In this document: piece after piece, positions 17,299 through 25,609 of the stretch
How the letters are laid out: the number at the start of each line of letters is the position of its first letter
How positions within the stretch are numbered: position 1 is the first letter of the stretch
Assembly: GCA_020721345.1 (NCBI GenBank)
Contig: DYMX01000003.1
Span: 1-61,834 of the forward strand
Reading direction: 5' to 3'
DNA: 61,834 nucleotides
From: Sulfurovum sp.
Lineage (GTDB): Bacteria; Campylobacterota; Campylobacteria; Campylobacterales; Sulfurovaceae
The notes under the pieces: model-generated
The model's database searches: none
Told to the model about the DNA's origin: nothing
What the model saw: the letters and a program-made list of their open reading frames with translations, nothing else
Translations under genes and position numbers: made by a program

Positions 17299-17765
17299 AG
17301 ATTGGCGTAAAATTTACCGTCGTCAACCAGAGAGTTCACGGTAAGTTTAGAAAAGCTCTCAACATAGTTCCAAAAATCGTCTTTTAGCTCTTGGGCTATG
17401 TCAACCTTTTGGAGAGCTTGCTGCATACACCCAAGCCACTCTAAACGGGATTTTTCATAGATAGAAAAGTCATCATGAAGTCTAACCATATATTCGTTTA
17501 GTTCCATGCCTTTTGCTTCATTTTCATATACTTTTGGACCACCGCATATCTGTATAAAGAATTTTGTATTTTTAACTTTAACTTTTTCAAACTCTTCATG
17601 ATCTTGAGGGAAGAAGTTGGCTATCTCGCTTTCGTATATAATATCATAAAAATCATACATTAGTTTTCTAAGCCCTTCCTCTCCAAGTGCCTCATAAAAG
17701 GCTGGATTGGGATTTTTAAAATTTATTTTTTCACCAATAACGGTTTTTGTTACTTCGTAAGACAT
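17295..17765 (-). CDS. Truncated-hemoglobin family globin
   Basis: 156 residues. The core matches 2-over-2 globins: LMYDFYDIIYESEIANFFP for the B-C-E region, a CGGP turn at 74-77, and the proximal histidine H97 in YMVRLHDDFSI, then RLEWLGCMQQAL. It extends past the family's usual ~125-130 residues at both ends. Family members bind O2 or NO and in Campylobacter take part in nitrosative stress or oxygen handling. Which group (I-III) it belongs to is uncertain. It is convergent with a flavodoxin-like gene and has its own upstream region at 17766-17863. Confidence 0.8.
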   Translation of the reverse strand: MSYEVTKTVIGEKINFKNPNPAFYEALGEEGLRKLMYDFYDIIYESEIANFFPQDHEEFEKVKVKNTKFFIQICGGPKVYENEAKGMELNEYMVRLHDDFSIYEKSRLEWLGCMQQALQKVDIAQELKDDFWNYVESFSKLTVNSLVDDGKFYANL

Positions 17766-17863
17766 ATTTTTTCCTTGAATTTTTATAATACAATCATAGC
17801 AATTTCAAGATATTTTTATAATTATCATTGATATTTTTTATAATAAAAAAGATAAAGTGCTTA

Positions 17864-18679
17864 CTAATTACACTCTTTTGCGCCAAGTTGTTTGATCTCA
17901 TCGCAGCTAAAGCCTGCCAATTTTCTTGCCTCGACATTTATGTGAGGGCGGTGTTTTGTGGTTAGTTCATACTTTTCTAAGATTTCAAAATATATGTTAT
18001 GACTTAGATTATCCCTGTCGCATAAGAATTTGAACCACTTATCGCCTTTGCCGACATGACCTATCTCTTCATCAAGTATGATATGAAGAGCTTCTATGAT
18101 CTTTTTAACGATTGGAACTTTGCGTTTATTGTCTAGTTTTATCATAATTTGCGGATTGACATCAAGTCCGCTTGCTTCATAATATCTTGGCACTACCGCC
18201 ATTCGCTCAATAACTGAGTTATCAGTCTGCCTTGAGATGTCAAAATATCCCTGATGTACGTCAAAATCACCGTATTTAAACCCAAGCTCTTCTAGGATAC
18301 CGTTTAGCATTTTGTAATGTCTTATCTCTTCAAGCGCAACCTCAAGCCAATCTAGTTTGAATTGCTTAGGCATATCATAAAATCTATAAACAGCGTCAAG
18401 CGCAAGATCAATGGCGCTGTATTCTATATGTGTTATTGCATGCACCAAGGCGGCTAAACCCTCGTTTGTATCTAGATGATTTCTTTTTGGCAGTTCTTTT
18501 GGGTCAACGATACTACATCTGCTGAAATATGACGGTTGGGTAAATATTTCAGGAATAAAATCCAACGGTTTTATGGTAATGTTTTTGGTACAATACGAAA
18601 AACATTGATTGACTAGAGCCTCTTTTGTATTTATGTCATCAGATATAAGCGCATTGCGCAAGGTTTCAAAAAAATTCAT
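17864..18679 (-). CDS. DUF455 ferritin-like diiron protein
   Basis: 271 residues. A ferritin-like four-helix bundle shows candidate metal ligands: E86 in HIEYSA, E118 and H121 in EEIRH, and a second E..H pair in LDEEIGHVGKGDKWF (about 204-208). This corresponds to DUF455, related to tRNA hydroxylases of the MiaE type, but its reaction is unknown to me. It is divergent from the MBL hydrolase with only 16 bp between start codons, so its promoter must lie within the neighbouring coding sequence. Confidence 0.85.
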   Translation of the reverse strand: MNFFETLRNALISDDINTKEALVNQCFSYCTKNITIKPLDFIPEIFTQPSYFSRCSIVDPKELPKRNHLDTNEGLAALVHAITHIEYSAIDLALDAVYRFYDMPKQFKLDWLEVALEEIRHYKMLNGILEELGFKYGDFDVHQGYFDISRQTDNSVIERMAVVPRYYEASGLDVNPQIMIKLDNKRKVPIVKKIIEALHIILDEEIGHVGKGDKWFKFLCDRDNLSHNIYFEILEKYELTTKHRPHINVEARKLAGFSCDEIKQLGAKECN

Positions 18680-18695
18680 AGGAGAATTATATTAT

Positions 18696-19301
18696 ATGCA
18701 AGTTAAAGTTCAGCCAATGGGACCATATCAAACAAACTGCTATATCGCTACAGTTGAGGGAAAAGATTTTATCATAGATCCTGGAGTCGGCGCTGTATCG
18801 TGGGTGCTTAAAAATGTCAAAAACCCTGTTGCAATACTAAATACTCACGGACACTTTGACCATGTATGGAGCAATAAAGAGCTAAAAGAAAAGCTAGATC
18901 TGCCTATATATATCCCTGTCAATGATGCATTTATGTTGGAAAATGATCCATTTGGGCAAGGTACTCCTAGTAGTAGAGCCGATATAAAAGTAAAAAACGA
19001 TGAAGTTTTAGACATTGATGGTGTTAAGGTGAAGTTTTTGCATTTTGGCGGACATACACCAGGCTGCAGTGTGATAGAAATAGAAGATTGCTGGTTTAGC
19101 GGTGATTTTTTGTTTGAAGGAAGTATAGGAAGATGGGATTTTCCTTATAGCGACGGGAAAGAGATGATAAAAAGTCTAAAAAAAGTATCCGATTTTAAAG
19201 GGAATTTTAAGATTTATCCTGGGCATGGCGGGAGCACCTCTTTGGCAAAAGAGATGAAGTATATACCATACTGGATAGAGCAGGTAAAGAGAAGCAGGTA
19301 G
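18696..19301 (+). CDS. Metallo-beta-lactamase fold hydrolase (glyoxalase II-like)
   Basis: 201 residues from the ATG at 18696, chosen because it gives the conserved start KVQPMGPYQTNCY and follows a GGAG ribosome site at 18681. Metal-binding motif H51-x-H53-x-D55-H56 lies in NTHGHFDH; further ligands are in FGGHTPG, SGDFLF and YPGHG. The short single-domain form without the glyoxalase II C-terminal domain is typical of widely conserved hydrolases, such as persulfide dioxygenase-like or hydroxyacylglutathione hydrolase-like proteins. Substrate cannot be assigned. Confidence 0.88.
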   Translation: MQVKVQPMGPYQTNCYIATVEGKDFIIDPGVGAVSWVLKNVKNPVAILNTHGHFDHVWSNKELKEKLDLPIYIPVNDAFMLENDPFGQGTPSSRADIKVKNDEVLDIDGVKVKFLHFGGHTPGCSVIEIEDCWFSGDFLFEGSIGRWDFPYSDGKEMIKSLKKVSDFKGNFKIYPGHGGSTSLAKEMKYIPYWIEQVKRSR

Positions 19302-19326
19302 TTATAAGAAGTGTAAGTGTGGATGT

Positions 19327-19398
19327 CGTCACTGCGAGGATTTGAAAAATCTGCGGCAGTCTATTTATATGGATTGCTTCGCTTTGCTCGCAATGACG
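19327..19398. repeat. REP-like palindromic element (GTCATTGCGAG type)
   Basis: 72-bp element whose ends, CGTCACTGCGAG and CTCGCAATGACG, are inverted repeats with one mismatch. Internal GCGGCAGTC and GGATTGCTTCGC fit the REP-type palindrome found scattered in many bacterial genomes. It lies downstream of the MBL gene, between convergent genes. Confidence 0.75.
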
Positions 19399-19438
19399 AA
19401 AAAACAAGCCCGAGGATAACAAAAAAGATACTTTACAA

Positions 19439-19516
19439 GAGCGACTAGTCGCGAGAGCCGACTGCTGAAGTCCTAATTTCAAGCTTTGCTTGAAATTTGA
19501 GAATTAATCAGATAGT
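19439..19516 (+). repeat. Dispersed covarying-hairpin repeat, copy 2
   Basis: Starts with a perfect palindrome GCGACTAGTCGC, then about 25 bp on the hairpin TTTCAAGC-TTT-GCTTGAAA, and ends ATCAGATAGT. By eye about 85-90% identical to the copy at 29511-29588. Its right end covers the stop codon and last two codons of amt, so it lies at the 3' end of the amt transcript in the same relative orientation as copy 1 to ilvC. Confidence 0.8.
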
Positions 19517-20681
19517 CCTTCTAAATTCAGGATAGGATTCGATCCCGCATTCGCTGACATCAATTCCTTCTAGCTGAGCGTCATCTTCTGCTCTGAATAC
19601 TATAAATTTATTTATAACATAAATCGTAGAATAAGATATGGTAAATACAAGTACGCCAATAACCGCAATACCCTTGATTTGGTTCATAAGCGTGACAGAC
19701 TCGCTGCTGGCAAAAAGTCCAACAGCAAGCGTTCCCCATACACCGTTCACTAAGTGAACCGATAACGCACCCACCGGATCATCTATGCGAACCTTATCAA
19801 ATAACGGAACGGATATAACAACCAATGTTCCGCCGATTGTACCGATGATAAGCGAATCCATAGTGTTAAACAGATCAGCGCCTGCCGTGATGGCTACAAG
19901 ACCGCCAAGAGCGCCGTTTAGTATCATTGTGATATCAAAAAGTTTATATCTAAGATAGATAAATATACCCACACTAAGAGCCCCCGCAAGACTTGCCGTA
20001 TTTGTGTTGAATATAGTAAGAGCTACAGAGTCAGCTGCTTCTTTTGTAGCGATACTTCCGACCGACCCGCCGTTAAATCCAAACCATCCTATCCACAGTA
20101 GCAAAGCCCCGAGAGTTACAAGAGGGATATTTGAAGCAGGTATTACTTTTTATCTGATCATTTACATATCTGCCTTTTCTTGAACCAATGACGAGTATTG
20201 CTGCAAGCAATGCCCATCCGCCTATAGAGTGAATAACGGTAGATCCTGCAAGGTCATGCATATTTAGATCTAAAAATGTATCTCTTAGTACATCGCTTCC
20301 CCATGAGATATTTACCATAAAAGGATATATCAATGCTCCCATGATAAGAGTAAAAAGAGTCAGAGAAAATATCTTGGCTCTTTCGCCAACTCCGCCGCTC
20401 ATGATATTTATAGCTTTTCCGACAAAAGCCATTTGAAACATTGCAAAAGCCAAAGGACTCAGGGCAGTAACCTCGATACTGCCAAAAGCAATATCGTATT
20501 CAATGAGTATAAATGCAAGTGATGCTACAACATATATCATGACATTGACCGTTAGTACGCTTGTAACGTTTTTTGTTCTAACAATCCAAGCTTCAAGCAT
20601 AGCAAAGCCCAGAACCATTAGGATAATTAGTGTTGTTGAGAATATCACAAATAGCGTATTGATAATATAACTATAGTCCAT
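19508..20681 (-). pseudogene. amt: Ammonium transporter Amt, interrupted by a +1 frameshift
   Basis: Two overlapping frames together encode one Amt/Rh channel. The N-terminal part (from 20681) runs through AMFQMAFVGKA, DLAGSTVIHSIGGWALLAA and GSRKGRY. The C-terminal part (to 19508) has LLLWIGWFGFNGGS, ILNGALGGLVAITAG and SVHLVNGVWGTLAVGLF. The frame breaks at the five-base T run 20147-20151 (AAAAA in the sense strand). Removing one base restores VNDQIKVIPASN and an intact protein of about 390 residues. Either a recent inactivating or reversible slip, or a sequencing error. No PII (glnK) gene is adjacent. Confidence 0.88.
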
Positions 20682-20780
20682 AAAATGCCTTTAAAAAAAT
20701 CGCAATAATATAATACCGTTATAAAATACTAAAACAAAAGTAAAATTGCCTAATTTTTAATCAATTGGATATTTTACTTT

Positions 20781-21440
20781 TTAATAAGAGAATTTGTAGC
20801 CGCGTCTTCTAACTGTGTGTATGACTTGAAAGCCTAAAATATTTTTGAGTCTTTTTCTGATCTGGTTTATTGCTACTTCAACCGTATTGTCGCTGACATA
20901 CTCAGGTTCTTCCCAAAGCGCATTTATAATTTCGTCTTTTGAAAAAACTCTCTGTTTTCTAAGTGCAAGATACGCCAAAATATCAAATGTTTTTCCGTTT
21001 AATGAAACATTCTTTTTGTTGTATTCGATTTTTTTATTTGTAATATCTATAACCAATTGACCTATATTGATAGTTGTGCCAAACAAATGTCTCATGTTTG
21101 CCAAAACTCTAGCGGCGATCAAATCCGGATATTCATGATTGTAGCATATTACATCATCAGCCCCGATGTTGAAAAATACGCCTTGAGTTTTTGGATCGTC
21201 TGCTAAAATAATAACTTTAGTTTCATTCTTCTTTTTTTTGACTTCGTTGATATATCTCTCTAATGAAAATTTAACACCTTCATCTACTACAATAACCAAT
21301 TCATAATGTCTAAAATCAGTAAAGTTTGTTGCATCATATAGATCTTTGGCGCTATCAATTATGCAGATAAAATATTTACTTAGTTCGGCTTCAAGTTTTT
21401 TTATATAGGTATCATCAAAACCTATTGTCAATATTCTCAT
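20781..21440 (-). CDS. HsrA-like atypical orphan response regulator (OmpR type)
   Basis: 219 residues. The C-terminal winged helix (about 120-219) closely resembles H. pylori HsrA (HP1043): NALWEEPEYVSDNTVEVAINQIRKRL and HTVRRRGYKFSY segments. The receiver domain is degenerate. At the usual phospho-acceptor position the sequence reads YELVIVVDEG, one residue out of register as in HsrA, and the conserved lysine after GADD is replaced (GADDVICYNHEY). This predicts phosphorylation-independent action. HsrA is essential in Helicobacter and tied to redox and nitrogen homeostasis. No kinase gene is nearby. Confidence 0.85.
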   Translation of the reverse strand: MRILTIGFDDTYIKKLEAELSKYFICIIDSAKDLYDATNFTDFRHYELVIVVDEGVKFSLERYINEVKKKKNETKVIILADDPKTQGVFFNIGADDVICYNHEYPDLIAARVLANMRHLFGTTINIGQLVIDITNKKIEYNKKNVSLNGKTFDILAYLALRKQRVFSKDEIINALWEEPEYVSDNTVEVAINQIRKRLKNILGFQVIHTVRRRGYKFSY

Positions 21441-21472
21441 ATATTTTAAACCCTAATAGTTTTTAAAAACTT

Positions 21473-21478
21473 ATTATA
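21473..21478 (-). promoter_or_regulatory. -10 box of the HsrA-like regulator gene
   Basis: GATATAATAAG on the minus strand contains TATAAT about 33 bp upstream of the ATG, giving a leader of ~26 nt. The rest of 21441-21598 is AT-rich with no gene. Confidence 0.5.
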
Positions 21479-21598
21479 TCAGCTACAAAAAATAATTGCA
21501 AATGATAAAAATAGCTAATTTTGATAGAGTTATACCAAAAAAGAGCTTATTTAAAAATAAAAGTAAAATTTTATATAAATTATAGTATTTTATTTATA

Positions 21599-22501
21599 TT
21601 AAGTTTTTCTTGCCTTAATGTATGCTCTTTTGGGGGCGGGGTAGCCCTCGACCGTCAGGTTGTTGTCGTTTAGATCTAGAAAATCTTCTAAACTTTGAGA
21701 ATCTATCCACTCGGTTTTTCTCTGTTCTTCTATATCGGTGGTTTTTATCTCAAGAAGCTCAACCTCTTTAAAACCTGCTCTGTAGCACCAATTTTTTAGA
21801 GCATTTACCGTTGGAACAAAATATACATTCGGGATTTTTGAATATCTATCTTTTGGAGTCAAAGCGATATCTTCTTCCCCGTCAATGATAAATGTATCGA
21901 GTATAAGTTCACCACCCAAGTTTAACCCTTGATACAACGATTTTAGTGTTGCTACGGGGTCGCTTCTGTGATATAAAACACCAAGGCAAAAAAGAATATC
22001 AAATTTGTATTCATACATACCGACATGCTCAACGCCAAGCAGCTCGAATACTATATTGCTTGTTGCAAAATGGTTTAAAAATGAGAATTGAGCAAAAAAT
22101 AGATTTGAAGGATCAAAACCTACAAGTTTTTTTGGATTTTGTTCTAGCATTCTAAAAAGATAATATCCGTTGTTGCAGCCGATGTCTCCTACTATTTTAT
22201 CTTTGAGGTCAAAGTGTGGCTTTAAGAGATTGTATTTGATAAAGCTTTGCCACTCCGTATCAATGAAAAGTTCATTTATCTTAAAGGGTCCTTTTCTCCA
22301 AGGTTTTAGCAGCTTTGCGATTTTTTCTATTTGTTCTTTTAATTCTGCAGTGATATCAGGAATTGAGAAAGTAATTATATCACCGATTTTAACATTTGCC
22401 TCAACATCCGGAAGGGTTTTGAGCTCTTCTATGATGTGCGCAACATTTTTATGCTTAAGCCACCCAAGCCTCTCTTCTCTAATGGAGTCAAGATTTTGCA
22501 T
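21599..22501 (-). CDS. cmoB: tRNA U34 carboxymethyltransferase CmoB
   Basis: 300 residues. CmoB uses carboxy-SAM to convert 5-hydroxyuridine-34 in tRNA to 5-oxyacetyluridine. The Rossmann SAM site is seen in KIVGDIGCNNGYYLFRM (about 135-150); further family features are KWRKGPFKI-like LLKPWRKGPFKI, FCLGVLYHRSDP and GEEDIALTPKDRYSKIPNVYF. The start directly follows the ppiA stop with no gap, so it is the last gene of the minus-strand unit. The partner CmoA is not in the window. Confidence 0.93.
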   Translation of the reverse strand: MQNLDSIREERLGWLKHKNVAHIIEELKTLPDVEANVKIGDIITFSIPDITAELKEQIEKIAKLLKPWRKGPFKINELFIDTEWQSFIKYNLLKPHFDLKDKIVGDIGCNNGYYLFRMLEQNPKKLVGFDPSNLFFAQFSFLNHFATSNIVFELLGVEHVGMYEYKFDILFCLGVLYHRSDPVATLKSLYQGLNLGGELILDTFIIDGEEDIALTPKDRYSKIPNVYFVPTVNALKNWCYRAGFKEVELLEIKTTDIEEQRKTEWIDSQSLEDFLDLNDNNLTVEGYPAPKRAYIKARKT

Positions 22502-23065
22502 CTATTTTATGTATGCTTTTTTGATAAATTGTTTTGAGTATGGTCTGTCTTCAGGAGAAGTTTTGGCATTTTCTATCTTTCTAACAGCTTCTTTTCCCGC
22601 TATAACTTCTCCAAAGATTGTATAGCCGCCGTTTAACCATGGCGCAGGCGCAGTAGTTATGAAAAATTGGCTTCCGTTTGTATTTGGTCCGGCATTTGCC
22701 ATCGCAAGCAGATACGGTCTGTCGAAAACTATATTTTTGCCATATTCATTTTTAAAATCTTTTTTCCAGATGCTTTCACCGCCCATACCTGTTCCCGTTG
22801 GATCTCCGCCTTGTATCATAAAGCCTTTTATCACCCTGTGAAATATTAGATTGTTGTAATAACCGTTCTTTGCATGTGTGGTGAAGTTTTTAACAGCGAG
22901 AGGGGCAATACCAGGGTACATTTTCAATTCTATCTTGCCTGCATTTGTTTCAAGGACGACCATGTTGTTTTGCTGCTTGATATTTGCGGCAGGCTTTGCC
23001 GCCTCTTTTGCTTGTGCAAATGTAAGACCAAGGATACAAAGAGTTAAAATAAGAAATTTTTTCAT
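22502..23065 (-). CDS. ppiA: Exported cyclophilin-type peptidyl-prolyl isomerase
   Basis: 187 residues with a signal peptide (1-19, ending AQA). The cyclophilin core shows NFTTHAKNGYYNNLIFHRVIKGFMIQGGD, the catalytic FHRV region, and MANAGPNTNGSQFFIT with GGYTIFGEV. Predicted periplasmic folding catalyst for proline-containing proteins. The start overlaps the stop of the small upstream gene by ATGA and the stop abuts cmoB, so translation of the three is coupled. Confidence 0.92.
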   Translation of the reverse strand: MKKFLILTLCILGLTFAQAKEAAKPAANIKQQNNMVVLETNAGKIELKMYPGIAPLAVKNFTTHAKNGYYNNLIFHRVIKGFMIQGGDPTGTGMGGESIWKKDFKNEYGKNIVFDRPYLLAMANAGPNTNGSQFFITTAPAPWLNGGYTIFGEVIAGKEAVRKIENAKTSPEDRPYSKQFIKKAYIK

Positions 23066-23355
23066 ATATCACTCTCGCATTTATCAATATTTAGTTCTTT
23101 TAAGAGTTTTGTGAAAAATTCGCCGCAAACCCTATTGTCATCATATTCGCATTCTACGGATATAGTGTTTCTTTCAGGATATTTATCACACATTCTTTCA
23201 ATTATTGTTGGATCTAAAGATGTTTCTTTTTTTATCTTTTCGATCGATTCTAAAATCTGTGTTTTGATCTGCTCATCATTTCCATAAGACAAACTCATTC
23301 TTTCGTATTTTTCTTCCATAAACATATGCGCTTTTATCTTATCGCAGTTACTCAT
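23062..23355 (-). CDS. Small conserved-looking protein of unknown function
   Basis: 97 residues, acidic, with no signal peptide or membrane segment. I do not recognise the family. Visible features are a Met/Glu-rich N-terminal half, a coiled helix near QIKTQILESIEKIKKE, and three cysteines in the C-terminal half (ERMCDKYP, VECEYDD and RVCGEFF). The ATG at 23355 lies 55 bp after rny and the stop overlaps ppiA by ATGA. The overlap and normal codon use make it a real gene. Confidence 0.7.
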   Translation of the reverse strand: MSNCDKIKAHMFMEEKYERMSLSYGNDEQIKTQILESIEKIKKETSLDPTIIERMCDKYPERNTISVECEYDDNRVCGEFFTKLLKELNIDKCESDI

Positions 23356-23410
23356 AAGACCTCCAAAAAATTATAAAAAGTATTATATACAACATTAAAT
23401 TTAATAATCA

Positions 23411-24934
23411 TTATTTTGCAAAGCTCACAGCCCTTGTTTCTCTAATGACATTTACTTTTATCTCGGCAGGGTATTGTACATTTGCTTCAATATCTTTGGC
23501 AATATCTTTACTTAGCATGATCGCCTCATTGTCCCCCACCTTTTTTGCATTTACTATTACTCTGATCTCTCTGCCAGCATTTATAGCGTATGCATGTTCT
23601 ACATTTTCTTTTGATAATGCGATATTTTCAAGTTCTTTTACTCTTTTGGTAAAACTCTCCAGAACTTCTCGTCTTGCTCCTGGTCTAGATGCGCTTAATA
23701 CATCCGCAGTACACACTGCAGCACTCTCTATGCTGCTTGGCTCTTCATGCCCGTGATGTGCATATATGGTGTTAATAACAACGGGGCTTTCGTTGTATCT
23801 CTTGCAGAGTTCAGCTCCGATCTCAACATGCGAACCGCCGAGCTCTTGAGTATATGCCTTGCCTATATCATGCAGAAGTCCTGCGCGTTGAGCAAGTTTT
23901 TCGTCTCCGCCCATCTCTGCAGCCATTATCATTGCCAAATTTGCAACTTCTAGCGTATGTGCAAGCGCATTTTGACCATAGCTGGCACGATATCTTAATT
24001 TCCCAAGCATTTTAATAAGCTCTTCGTGCATAGGAGGCTGCCCTAGGCCCATTAGTATATTTTTACCCTCTTCATATATCTTTTGTTCAAACTCTTGATT
24101 TACTTTTTCAAAAACATCTTCTATTCTTGCGGGATGTATTCTGCCGTCTTCGACCAAGATATCTATAACTCTTGTCGCAATCGCTCTTCTATATAGATTA
24201 AAACCGCTTACGATTATAGTATTTGGTGTTTCGTCTATAATGATATCGACACCCAAAAGCATCTCCATAGCTTTTATATTTCTTCCGTCTTTGCCTATGA
24301 TCCTGCCCTTATGCTCATCTGTCGGGAGTGTTACTATATTTATAAGCCTTTCTCCTGCAAATTCTCCGGCATATCTAGTGGTTGCTTGCGCCAATATATA
24401 ATTTGCCTTTTTTTCTGCTTCTTCTTTAGCGATCTTTTCATACTTTCTAACAATGGAAGCGATATCATTTTTCGATTTTTTCTCGACCTCTTGTAATATA
24501 TATGCCTTTGCTTCGGACTGCGTGAGTGACGCTGGACTTGATAAGATTTGCAAATTTTTATCTATTGCCGTTTGTTTCTCAATTTCAAGTTCTTCCAATT
24601 TCTTTTCTTTATTTTCCAAATATTGAGAGAATTTGCTCAGTTTGTCCTCGAAATTATTTAAATCGCTTTTTTGCTGATCGATATTATTTTGCAATTTTTC
24701 AATATCCGACATTTTGTGATTTATTTTTTTTTCAAATCTAAGTTCTTCTTTTTTGATAGCAACTTTAGCCTCTTCAAGCAAAATGTGAGATTCGCTTTCA
24801 ATAACCTTTGCTTTTGCCTTTGCTTGCGCTTCTATATATTCAAATCTTTTTACGGCCGTTTTGCTTAGCAATAAATATGCCAAAGCAAAGCCTGTTATCA
24901 GCCCAAGCAATAATCCTATGCTTATCGATATCAT
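23411..24934 (-). CDS. rny: Ribonuclease Y
   Basis: 507 residues. An N-terminal membrane anchor (about 3-24) is followed by a long charged coiled coil (about 30-165), a KH RNA-binding domain around GRIIGKDGRNIKAMEML, and an HD phosphohydrolase domain with LLHDIGKA and later YAHHGHEEP. RNase Y is a membrane-tied endoribonuclease that starts mRNA decay; Campylobacterota commonly have it. It is the second gene of a minus-strand unit starting with the folate cyclo-ligase gene and ending with cmoB. Confidence 0.95.
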   Translation of the reverse strand: MISISIGLLLGLITGFALAYLLLSKTAVKRFEYIEAQAKAKAKVIESESHILLEEAKVAIKKEELRFEKKINHKMSDIEKLQNNIDQQKSDLNNFEDKLSKFSQYLENKEKKLEELEIEKQTAIDKNLQILSSPASLTQSEAKAYILQEVEKKSKNDIASIVRKYEKIAKEEAEKKANYILAQATTRYAGEFAGERLINIVTLPTDEHKGRIIGKDGRNIKAMEMLLGVDIIIDETPNTIIVSGFNLYRRAIATRVIDILVEDGRIHPARIEDVFEKVNQEFEQKIYEEGKNILMGLGQPPMHEELIKMLGKLRYRASYGQNALAHTLEVANLAMIMAAEMGGDEKLAQRAGLLHDIGKAYTQELGGSHVEIGAELCKRYNESPVVINTIYAHHGHEEPSSIESAAVCTADVLSASRPGARREVLESFTKRVKELENIALSKENVEHAYAINAGREIRVIVNAKKVGDNEAIMLSKDIAKDIEANVQYPAEIKVNVIRETRAVSFAK

Positions 24935-24971
24935 TATATGTCCTTTTGAACATACACCAATTACAATTCTA

Positions 24972-25517
24972 TTATGTGATTATCATATCAGCAGATATAT
25001 CGTGGTTGTCGGTTATATAATGCTTGCTGATAAAAAGTTTCCTTGCAATAAATAGTGTATAGTTTATATATTTTTTTTCTTTTTCAAAAAATCTATCATA
25101 CATACCTTTTCCAAAACCTACTCGTCTGAGTGTATTGTCGGTTCCGACTATTGGCACAATGGCTAGATCAATATTCTTTTTTCTAAATTTATACGAATTT
25201 TTAGGTTCTTTTATGCCAAACTTTTTTTTATTAAGCGGCAATCTGTATTGTACCAGTCTAAAACTTTTACCTTCCATAAAAGGAACCAAAATAGTTTTGC
25301 CTTCTCGTCTGAGCTTTGAGATAAGAGTGTTTATATCTACTTCCAATTTTAGCGGTATATAAACCATAATTGTTTTAAACTTGTCCTTTTTGGCAAGCTT
25401 GTAGATTTGATCCGAGATCTTTTTATCTTTTGTAATCGTGTTAATCTTTTTTGACTCAAGTTGAAGTTTTTGTATGGTTTCACACCTGAATCTGTTTTTA
25501 AAATCGTTTTTTGTCAT
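24972..25517 (-). CDS. 5-formyltetrahydrofolate cyclo-ligase
   Basis: 181 residues. The enzyme uses ATP to convert 5-formyl-THF to 5,10-methenyl-THF. The family signature GFGKGMYDRFF is near the C terminus, with IDLAIVPIVGTDNTLRRVGFG before it and TIMVYIPLKLEVDI in the middle. Length and motif order are normal. It leads the minus-strand unit and is divergent from ftsY, with the 92-bp spacer holding the ftsY promoter. Confidence 0.9.
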   Translation of the reverse strand: MTKNDFKNRFRCETIQKLQLESKKINTITKDKKISDQIYKLAKKDKFKTIMVYIPLKLEVDINTLISKLRREGKTILVPFMEGKSFRLVQYRLPLNKKKFGIKEPKNSYKFRKKNIDLAIVPIVGTDNTLRRVGFGKGMYDRFFEKEKKYINYTLFIARKLFISKHYITDNHDISADMIIT

Positions 25518-25573
25518 TGCGTATAAAATCTTAAATAGAAGTTTTTTAAAGAGATTTATTATAACACAAATAG

Positions 25574-25579
25574 TATAAT
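25574..25579 (+). promoter_or_regulatory. -10 box of ftsY
   Basis: TATAAT in TAGTATAATATA, 30 bp upstream of the ftsY ATG; predicted leader about 24 nt. Confidence 0.5.
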
Positions 25580-25609
25580 ATATAAAGACTTAGTAAAAGA
25601 GCGTGAAGA

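Noticed and set aside
19508-20681. Two separate genes for halves of Amt
   Set aside because: Each half lacks essential membrane helices and the frames join exactly at a homopolymer. One frameshifted gene is the simpler reading.
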